Positions 55,469 to 64,000 of a stretch of DNA of 64,000 nucleotides are shown piece by piece. The notes beneath the pieces were generated by a model. The model had not been told where the DNA came from and made no database searches. It saw only the letters and a list, made by a program, of their open reading frames with translations. The translations under genes were made by a program, and so were the position numbers. This DNA is from Elymus sibiricus. Lineage: Eukaryota > Streptophyta > Magnoliopsida > Poales > Poaceae. The stretch covers positions 269,460,288 through 269,524,287 of the forward strand of contig CM077673.1 of the NCBI GenBank assembly GCA_039707655.1, written 5' to 3'. How positions within the stretch are numbered: the first letter of the stretch is position 1; each line of letters starts with the position of its first letter.

Positions 55469-58424
55469 GCATCCCCAAGCTTAATTCCTGCTCGTCCTCG
55501 AGTAGGTAAATGATAAAAATATAATTTTTGATGTGGAATGCTACCTAGCATAATCTTGATCATATATCTAATCATGGCATGAATATTAAGACATGAGTGA
55601 TTCAAAGCAATAGTCTAGTTTTGACATGAAGACATTAATACTCAGGCATCCCAACAAACAATCATGTCTTTCAAAATATCAAGGCTAAAGAACGCTATAC
55701 CCACAAAATCATATAGCCTTGTCATGCTCTGTCTTCTTAACACAAAGTATAAATCATGTACTACCCCGGTGTCAGCCAAGCAATTGGTTCATACTTTTTA
55801 ACGCGCTTCAACATTTTCAACTCTCACGCAATACATGAGCGCAAGCCATGGATATAGCACTATGGGTGGAATAGAATGCGGTGGTAGACATTAATATAGA
55901 GAAGACAAAAAGGAAGATAGTCTCACATCGAAGCGGCTAATCAATGGGCTATGGAGATGCCCATCAATTGATATCAATGTGAGGAGTAGGGATTGCCATG
56001 CAACGGATGCACTAAGAGCTATAAGTGTATGAAATCTCAAACTAAAACTAAGTGGGTGTGCATCTAACTCTATAATCAGAAATTCCCACTAGTATATGAA
56101 AGTGACAATATAGGAGACTCTCTATATGAAAAACATGGTGCTACTTTGAAGCACAAGTGTGGAATTAGCATGCCCCTTCTCTCTTTGTCTCTCATTTTTT
56201 ATCTCTTTTTTTCTTTCTTTTTCCTTTTTCTTCTTCTTCTTCTTCTTTTTTTTCTTTTTTTTATATTTGTCCGGAGCCTCATCCCGACTTGTGGGGTAAT
56301 CATAGTTTCCATCATCCTTTCCTCACTGGGACATGCTCTAATAATGAATAATGATGATCATCACACTTCTATTTACTTACAGCTCGATACTAGAACAAAG
56401 TATGACTCTATATGAATGCCTCTAGCAGTGTACCAGGATGTGCAATGATCTAGCGTAGCAAAGATATCCAAAAATGGACAAGCCATGGAAACATCATGCT
56501 AGCTATCTTATGATCATGTAAAGCAATATGACAATGAATGCTCAAGTCATCAAAACGGAAGCGGTGGAAGTTGCATGGCAATATATCTCGGAATGGCTAT
56601 GGAAATGCCATAATAGGTAGGTATGGTGGCTGTTTTGAGGAAGATATAATAAGGCTTATGTGTGATAGAGCATATCATATCACGGGGTTTGGATGCACCG
56701 GTGAAGTTTGCACCGACTCTCGAGGTGAGAAAGGGCAATGCACGGTACCGTAGAGACTAGCAAATTGCGGAAAGGTAAGAGTGCGTATAATCCATGGACT
56801 CACATTAGTAATAAAGAACTCACATACTTATTGCAAAAGTTTATTAGCCCTCGAAGCAAAGTATTACTACACATGCTCCTAGGGGGGGTTGGTAGGAGTT
56901 AACCATCGCGCGCCCCCGACCTTCACACAAAGATAGACAATCAAGGATAAATTGTGCTCCAACTTCCTGGCATAATGGGGGACTATACGTGCATGTTTCG
57001 GGAATCACAAACCTTAACACCAATATCTTACTAAACATGATCATCCACTAGTACCTCCCACATATTATCATCTCTATATCGCAAAACTATTGCAATGAAT
57101 CAAACATATCATATTCAGTGATCCATAAGTTTTATGTAGGATTTTATGACTAACCATGCAAATGACCAATTCCTGTTGACTCTCTAAATAGATATAAGTT
57201 AAGCAAGAGAGTTTAATTCTTTCTACAAAATACCATGCTCTAATAAATATAATTGAAGCAAAAGATCATTCTACAAATAACGGTTTTCTATGTGAAGAGA
57301 AACAGGCAATCCAAACTTCAAATGATATAAGTGAAGCACATGAAGCATTCTATAAAGCCATACTCAAAAGATATAAGTGAAGTGCAATGAGAATTCTATA
57401 AATAAACCATGGACTATCTCATACCAGCATGTTGCATAAAATAAAAGTGAAAACTAAACACAAAAGACGCTCCAAGATTTACACATATCACATGAACGAA
57501 ACGAAAACGAAAACATATCGATACTTGTTGAAGAAAGATGGGATGCCTTCCGGGGCATCCCCAAGCTTATACACTTTATTCTCCTTGGATATTTACTTGG
57601 GGTGCGTTGGGAACCCCCAAGCTTGAACTCTTGCCTCTCCTCCTTCTCCTCATATCGAGACCTCCTCGATCTTTGAACACTTCATCCACACAAAACTTAA
57701 CAGAAAACTGGTGAGATCCGTTAGTATAATAAAGCAAATTACTACTTTAAGTATTGTTGAAAACCCATTCATATTTTATATTTGCATTATCCCTGCTGTA
57801 TTATAACTTCTCCATGTCTTATACCACCGATAAAATCGATAGTTTCATCAAAACAAGCAAAACAATGCATCAAAAACAGAATCTGTCTTAAACAGGATAG
57901 TCTGTAGTAATCTGAACTTTGACCATACTTCTGTAACTCCAAAAATTCTGAAACATTAGGAAGAAATAAAAAAATTGTATAGAAATACTGTGTAAAAATT
58001 TCAAAAACTTTTGACGTTCCAATAAAAAATGTAAATTCACGCACTACAGCCACAAGTTTCTGTTTTTACACCGCACATACCAACAAGCAATCTAATCATC
58101 CCAAAGGCAAATCTTGGCACATTATTTTTATAATACAATGGATTTGTACAAGGGGATAATTTTTTTTGTTGAAAAGTTTATGTGATTCAAGATTCACAAA
58201 GTTTCCATGGGCATGAACAAAGTTCAAGGCTAGCCCCCACCTCAACGATGCTCATCATCTCTCTCACTTCCACCTTTCTTTTTGTGAAGTTTTAGGTTCC
58301 CCTCTATATTTTTTGTTTTTAAACTTTATAAAAGCACTCAACATAATAAAATGACTCTCTAAAACTTCCGGGTTGTCTCCCTAGCAGCGCTTTCTTTAAA
58401 GCCATTAAGCTAGGCATAAAGTGC
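55469..58424. other. Non-coding internal region of element C
   Basis: About 3 kb, AT-rich, homologous in parts to 11562-13737 and 26735-27300. It includes a long polypyrimidine run (56185-56262) that yields a meaningless Phe/Leu ORF. No gene is seen. Confidence 0.65.
56185..56262 (+). repeat. Polypyrimidine tract
   Basis: Nearly pure T/C, including (TTC)n repeats. On the element's own (minus) strand it is a polypurine tract about 800 bp from the 3' LTR, far from the true primer tract at 55469-55482. Confidence 0.85.
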
Positions 58425-59765
58425 TCAAGTAATGGATCCACCCGGATCCCAAGGTATATCAAAGTCAATTTTAATTAACAATGATTTGTAATTTAGTAGT
58501 GAGCACAAAGCAACATATATCATGCAATGACAAAGTTTAAATCTCTTCCTATGCATCGGCGTGTCATAAAAGAACAATTCATGCACATCAAGTAAAGGCC
58601 AATGCATAGTATAAAGAGTTTCTTGCAATTTTATCGTATTGGAAACATAAAGAGGTGGAGATGTAGTTCCTCTCTCATAATAATTGCAAGTAGTAGCAGC
58701 AAGCACATGCATATTATATTCATCAAAATCATCATGTGTAGTAGCAAAATGCAACCCATCAATATAATCCTTAATAAGAGCAATCTTCTCCGATATAGTG
58801 TAGTTGGGAGAATTCAAAAAGATAATAGGACTATCACGTGTGGGTGCAATAGCAACAATTTCATTCTTAACATAAGGAACTATATCAAGTTCATCTCCAT
58901 AAGCATAATTCATATTGGCATCTTGGCCACAGGCATAGCAAGCATCAAGTTCATCAAAAAGGGATATTTCAAACGAATCCAAGGGATCATAGCAATAATC
59001 ATAGCATTCATCCTTCGGTAAGCATGAAGGGAAATTAAATAATGTATGACTTGAAGAGTTATTCTCATTAGAAGGTGGGCACGGGTAGCTAATCCGCTCT
59101 TCCTCCTTTTGTTCTTTGCTCTCCTCCTCATCTTCTTCATCTAATGAGCTCACAGTTTCTACAATTTCTTCTTCCATAGATTCCTGCAAAATTTTAGTCT
59201 CCTCCAAGGCAGCGGGCATTCTCTCAATAAATTCAATAATATCATAATTGTATTCATAATTATCATAGCAATATTGAAGTATGGATAAATTTCCAGATTT
59301 GTAAGGAACATCATCATACTTTTCAAGCAAAGAAGCAATTTCATAAGCACCTTTAAAAGAAACAAATTCTTCTATTCGTTCCACATCATAGTAATCATAA
59401 ATACCTTTAGCATAAGAAGCCAAGGTTTAATTATCGTTAAATTTACATTGAAAGGGAAGGTGTGGAGCCTCTATCTTAGAGCAACAAGTAAAATCACATC
59501 TCAAGCATGCATCCCAAGCAAACCATTGCAATATTCTAATTTGATCCCATAAGTGTTTCCCTTTTTGAGACAAGCGATAATCCCTAAAGTACTCATGTTG
59601 ATCCAACATGTCTCCCATTATAAAGTTTAATGATGATTTCTCAGGATTATCAAAGGAGTAATTAACTCGTCCCACATAACGAGCATCGAGGGTTTTAGGA
59701 GGTTCCCCATCTCCATGAGTATCAAGTACCACTATTTTTTTTGGTGTTTCGTGTTCCATATCCAT
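58425..59765 (-). pseudogene. Family-specific ORF of element C, split by one TAA
   Basis: Starts at 59765 (MDMEHETPKKIVVLDTHGDG), about 95 bp inside the primer-binding site. It runs 112 codons to a TAA at 59427-59429, then continues in the same frame for 332 codons to 58425. The product would be about 445 residues and acidic, rich in Asp/Glu/Asn/Tyr, with a Glu-rich segment (SLDEEDEEESKEQKEEE) and Cys/Tyr clusters (CYDYCYDPLD, ACYACGQD). I recognise no catalytic motif and no gag-like helix pattern. It occupies the gag position. A decayed version is at 27319-28262, so it is a constant part of the family. Function unknown. Confidence 0.75.
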
Positions 59766-59889
59766 AACTAAAGATATAAAACAACTAATAACAAGAAATA
59801 AAAATTACTTAGTGATAAAGCAAACAAGCACACACGATAATATTCACCCCACGCTACTGCTCCCCGGCAATGGCGCCAAAAAAAGGTCT

Positions 59890-61404
59890 TGATAACCCAC
59901 AAGTGTAGGGAATCGTTTGTAGCCTTTTTCGATAAGTACGAGTGTCGAACCCAACGAGGAGCTAAAGGTAGAACAAATATTCCCTCAAGTTATATCGACC
60001 ACCGATACAACTCTACGCACACTTTAACGTTTGCTTTACCTAGAACAAGTATGAAACTATTTTGTAGGTGATAGGATAGTTTGCACGAATAAAACTAGAA
60101 GTACTTAGCGGGAATAAAACTACGAGTAAAAATCAAGATAATAAAAGTTAGTTGTTTAGTAGAAAGCTTTTGTCAAACAAGAAGGTTATTTGTCCCTAGG
60201 CAATTGATAACTAGACCGGTAATCATTCTTGCAATTTTATATGAGGGAGAGGCATGAGCTAACATACTTTCCGTACTTGGATCATATGCACTTATGATTG
60301 GAACTCTAGCAAGCATCCGCAACTACCAAAGATCATTAAGGTAAAACCCAACCATAGCATTAAGTATCAAGTCCTCTTTTACTCCCATATGCAACAACCC
60401 ACCTACTCGGGTTTGTGTATTCTGTCACTCATGCCACCCACCATAGGCAAATCATGAACACATTGCAACACCCTACAGCGAGGATCCCCCACGTTTGCGC
60501 GAGACGGAGGGCACCGTAGGACAGCACCATAATAAAATATACACTCATACCAACCATGATTATCAATTAGCCCATAGGACAAAACAGATCTACTCAAACA
60601 TCATAGGATAGCCAAATATCATTGGGAAATAATATATAGAGTTGAGCACCATGTTTAATAGAGATTACAACGGGGAAAAGATGTGTTACACCGCTGCATA
60701 TTGGGGGAGAGAGTTGGTGTTGACGGCGGCGAAGTTTTTGGTGTAGATCGTCGTCACGATGATTGCCCCGGCGGTGTTCCGGCGCCACCGGGAGAGAGGG
60801 GGAGAGAGCCCCCCTCATTCGTCTTCTTCCTTGGCCTCCCCCTAGATGGGAGGAGAGTTCCCCCTCTGGTCCATGGCCGCCATGGCGGCGGAGGGGCAGG
60901 AGCTCCTCCTAGATTGGATCTCCCTCTCTGTTCTCTTCTGTTTCACGTTCCTCTTTTTTGGCCGAAAACCATTTCTTATATTCCCGGAGATCTGTAACTC
61001 CGATTGTGCTGAGATTTTAACATGATTTTTTTCCGGATATAAGCTTACTTGCGCCCGAAGTAGAGCTCCAACTGACTTACGAGGTGACCGCAACCCACCA
61101 CGGCGCGCCTGGGCCCTGGGGCGCGCCCTGGTGTCTTGCGGGGGCTGTGGGCCTCCTTTTGCGTTGATTCCAATTCCCAAAAATCACATATATTCCAAAA
61201 TAATTCTCCGTAAATTTTTATCGCGTTTGGACTTTGTTTGATATGGATATTCTGCGAAACAAAAAACATGCAACAAACAGGAACTGGCACTGGGCACTGG
61301 ATCAATATGTTAGTCCAATAAATCATATAAAATGTTGCCAAAAATATGTGAAAGTTTTATAATATTGGCATGAAACAAATAATAGATACGACGTAGACGT
61401 ATCA
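59890..61404 (-). repeat. Right (5') LTR of element C
   Basis: 1515 bp with TGATAACCC...GACGTATCA ends, followed by the duplication CCCCT. Confidence 0.92.
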
Positions 61405-61820
61405 CCCCTCTGTTGCGCCACGGACCTCGCCGCTTCACGATAAAATCGTGCAGTTATGCGCGTGTGGGATAGCCCAAATCATAAACTGTATCCCTTAAAC
61501 AATGGGGCACGATCTCCATATTGATGGAATGTGTCAGTGAAAAACTGCCTCGAATCGCGAATCGAGTTTCCATAACTGGTCAGTGGTCTTGATCGGCCGC
61601 GACTCGCCAAAAGGTTGTCAGACAAAGGTACTGTTCACACTCGGGCTATTGGCCTTCAAGGCCGAATTAAGTGCATAGTTCGGAAATCATGAAGTCATCG
61701 GTGACCGAACTATAATTCACCGAACAAGAGAAGGACTCGCCCCGCAAACCGGAGACCATATAAGCAAGGAGCAGCTGGGGATGGTGAAGACCCGACATTG
61801 GAGGCTAGTTCGGGGGCTAC

Positions 61821-62305
61821 CGAGGGAGTCATGGACTAAGGGGTCCTCGGGCTGCCGGCCTATCTCCCATAGGCCGGACTGATGGGCCGCTTTATGGTTA
61901 CTACGTGAAGGCCGAACTATCCAATAACTTCGTACTCAAGAAGGAAACTTCTGGTGACTTGGTATGCCCTCCAAGACAAGGTAGCCGGATCGATATGTTT
62001 ATTCCTCGATGTAACCGACCATATGTAACCCTAGGAACCCCTGGTGTCTATATAAACCAGAGGGTTTTAGTCCGTAGACACATCGACATAACCATCATCT
62101 AGGGTTTAGCTCGTCTGATCTCATGGTAGATCGACTCTGTAATCGCATACACTCAATCAATACAATCAAGCGGGACGTAGGGTTTTACCTCCTCGAGAGG
62201 GCATGAACTTGGGTAAACACCGTGTCTACGTTCCCTGTTCCCCATTGATCCAAGATCCATAGCTCGGGACCCCCTACTCGAGATCTGCTGGTTTTGACAC
62301 TGACA
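61821..62305 (+). repeat. 3' LTR of the outer Gypsy element
   Basis: 485 bp. The first base is mutated (CGAGGG instead of TGAGGG). TATA box TATATAAA at 62049-62056. Followed by duplication GTGCC. Confidence 0.9.
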
Positions 62306-64000
62306 GTGCCCCCAATCCACCAAAATCAAACCCTGGTTTGGTTTAAGACATGCGAGCTAACTGTGTGCATTCAGTTTATATGGTCAGTTTATACGATTTT
62401 TTGATTTACGCGGTATTAATACTTTGGTAAATACAGTATGAAACTAAGATACGGTTCGGTTTCGGTTTACCAAATTATTTTGGTATGGTTTCGGTATGTA
62501 CCAAATTATTTTGGTATGTTTCGGTATGTACCAAATTATTTTCATATGTTTCGGTATATACCATAAAAACCAAAGTTGACACGAATTTGAAAATGACACA
62601 TAATAATTTACAAATTATGATTCAAAACACATACCTTTTTTATACAAACAATACATAATTGTACATATGTATAATGGTGATGGACATGCTTAGCATTCTT
62701 TCAAAGAGAAAAAAGACTATGTTACAAGAAGAATGGATGAGCTTAACAGAGAATCTGGCTCTCTAAAAAAAATGACTACTTGTATGGTTGTTCGTCTCAA
62801 AAAATATAAATATATTGCTTTACATCGGTTTCTCGGTACATATCATAAAAACCGAGATTCAAAATGGTATGAAATGTTCATACCATACCGAAACTAGAAA
62901 CCATAAAAACATAATATTGGTTCGGTTCGATTTATTTTTGTATGGTTTTTCGGTTTAGTTCTAAAATGCACAGAGAGCCTGCTCAGTTTTTTTTGGAGAA
63001 CCACCAGATCAGTCTCTGCCCTTATAGGGATAGAGTGTATGTGTGTATGCTTATAGGGATGGGTGTATGCAAGTGGTTACGAGTGTCTACCCTTTTAACT
63101 AGATAATGCCCCGCGCGTTGCTGCGATATTTTTTCGTAATGAATTTGTCAAAAATAAAATTATAATATATGAGAACATTACCGCATCACATTCAACCTAG
63201 AAGTAAATGGAGGGTGGATGCGAGAGTGAAGTTTTGGAGGACGGGGGCATTGAAGGACTATATTTCAAAAGATTCAAAAATGATATTTCTAAGTTTCAAA
63301 AAACCCCGAAATAAATCTGTGAAAACTTATATATATTCGCAGTGGATCTATAAAAATTTGTTAAAAAATATTATTGTGTGCAAGCTACACAAAAAGAACA
63401 AAATCCCGGCCCAACAACAACAAAAAGGGACCCATTTTCATTTATGTACTTGTTTTTTTGGTATATACCACGTATGAAAGTATATTGTTATGGAATTTTT
63501 CCTCAACGTTTTATATATGTATTTGTGCATGTACAAAAAAATTTGATTTTTTTGTGTGATGTGGAAATATGTTTTTTTAAGTCCTACCCGAATTCAAGTT
63601 CAATTATTTATTGTGGAAAGAAAACTCATGATGTGGAGGGTTTTCATGGTCATTGACGATATGGAGGGCTTGCATGTGACAGAAAAGTGAAAAGTTAAAT
63701 GATTGCATGGGCACTTGAAAAGTGGGATGAGGTGTATAAGTTGCATGTTAAAATAAATAATATAGTGGGATGAACTTATTACAGGTATATAGGATGTGTA
63801 ACGTCGTGCAGTACGCAAAGCGTAAACAAAACCCCAAAGGATTAAGAAAAGAGTAAAGCACAGCCACGTTGCAGGGTACGTGACAACGGGTACGTGGGAG
63901 AACAACCTTTGGCTGTTGCGCTGTTTTATGTTTCGTCTGGGGCTCTGGGCAATACTCTTCGCGGCGTGCCGTGCAGAGAAACGACGAACTGGCATGCCGC
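62306..64000. other. AT-rich non-coding sequence, no gene seen
   Basis: 1.7 kb continuing the pre-insertion flank 28563-28998. It has a cluster of 30-bp tandem repeats (62472-62562), inverted copies of the same CGGTATG motif near 62875-62910, and a stretch 'gccccgcgcgttgctgcg' (63110) that I associate with small unclassified grass DNA elements. The minus-strand 131-codon frame at 63600-63995 has no recognisable motif. Confidence 0.5.
62472..62562 (+). repeat. Three tandem 30-31 bp repeats
   Basis: Units at 62472-62502, 62503-62532 and 62533-62562, each AAATTATTTTGGTATG followed by TTTCGGTATGTACC (third unit diverged). Part of a larger region with GGTTCGGTTTCGG motifs on both sides (62452 and about 62925). 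Confidence 0.85.

Larger units (their letters stand above)
53949..61404 (-). mobile_element. Element C: complete Athila-like non-autonomous Gypsy element
   Basis: The LTRs 53949-55468 (1520 bp) and 59890-61404 (1515 bp) begin TGATAACCCACAAGTG and end ACGTATCA. They are flanked by the exact duplication CCCCT (53944-53948 and 61405-61409). Orientation is minus: primer-binding site complement CTCCCCGGCAATGGCGCCA at 59860-59878 and purine tract complement GCATCCCCAAGCTT at 55469-55482. The internal region has one family-specific ORF and 3 kb of AT-rich non-coding sequence. No gag, RT or integrase is recognised. Same family as 9923-13737 and 26691-28562. Confidence 0.92.
28999..62305 (+). mobile_element. 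Outer non-autonomous Gypsy element hosting three nested elements
   Basis: The LTRs 28999-29484 and 61821-62305 (486 and 485 bp, about 40 differences) are flanked by the direct duplication GTGCC (28994-28998 and 62306-62310). The left LTR is followed by primer-binding site TTGGTGCTTTCATTGAGA (29485). The right LTR is preceded by a purine tract TTCGGGGGCTAC (61809-61820). Internal content is gag (decayed), protease (decayed), a non-coding spacer and an antisense gene. There is no reverse transcriptase, RNase H or integrase. Subtracting the three nested elements and their extra duplications leaves about 9.5 kb. The gag type resembles Tat-lineage Gypsy elements of Triticeae. Divergence of about 8% between LTRs makes it the oldest datable insertion here. 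Confidence 0.9.

Noticed and set aside
56146..56415. 89-codon Phe/Leu-rich ORF resembling a membrane segment
   Set aside because: Created by the polypyrimidine run at 56185-56262.
63600..63995. 131-codon minus-strand ORF at the window end
   Set aside because: No motif, AT-rich flanks, no promoter context visible; could continue beyond the window but is not supportable here.
1..64000. tRNA, rRNA, riboswitch or bacterial operon features
   Set aside because: No cloverleaf-like or rRNA-like segment was noticed, and the whole window is plant repeat DNA; the tRNA-like matches are short retroelement primer-binding sites only.

Overview
The window looks like a piece of a large grass genome of the wheat/barley tribe (Triticeae). 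Almost all of it is nested transposable elements, and I found no convincing single-copy host gene. The family resemblances (BARE-1/Angela/WIS-type Copia, Athila-like and Tat-like Gypsy, PIF/Harbinger) are recognised from memory of Triticeae repeats, not from a search, so family names below are hedged.

Layout. 1-9922 is a patchwork of truncated LTRs (mostly Gypsy-type) and low-information sequence with a possible LINE tail. 9923-13737 is an LTR plus part of the internal region of an Athila-like Gypsy element on the minus strand. At 13738 it is abruptly joined to a 5'-truncated copy of a Copia pol gene (13738-15901). That fragment is followed by a complete Angela/BARE-type Copia element (15902-24943) with two 1864-bp LTRs and an intact 1327-codon gag-pol gene. 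The fragment shares its right-hand LTR with the complete element, so the order is internal fragment-LTR-internal-LTR. The right LTR sits inside the 3' end of a PIF/Harbinger transposase gene (24944-26687), which is itself inserted in a second copy of the same Gypsy family (26691-28562).

28999-62305 is one old Gypsy element (485-bp LTRs, target duplication GTGCC). Three later LTR elements have inserted into it, each still flanked by its own exact 5-bp duplication: element A (35473-42411, GAGGC), element B (43775-53162, AGGAG) and element C (53949-61404, CCCCT). Removing them and one copy of each duplication leaves about 9.5 kb. My hand comparison of LTR pairs gives roughly 8% divergence for the outer element, about 7% for A, several percent for C, 0.9% for B (13 differences in 1455 bp) and 0.16% for the Copia at 15902-24943 (3 in 1864). 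That order fits the nesting.

The most interesting feature is that none of the four elements in this nest shows reverse transcriptase or integrase. Each carries something else. The outer element has gag-protease plus a multi-part antisense gene of the 'putative gypsy-type transposon' family. A has a permuted gag/protease order plus an antisense B3-like DNA-binding pseudogene. B has gag plus a pol-replacing gene with what looks like its own TATA box, 5' leader and intron. C has a family-specific ORF of unknown function directly behind the primer-binding site. All four were presumably mobilised in trans by autonomous relatives. The only apparently complete replication machinery in the window is the Copia gag-pol at 19046-23029.

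62306-64000 is AT-rich non-coding sequence with a small cluster of 30-bp tandem repeats and inverted motifs.
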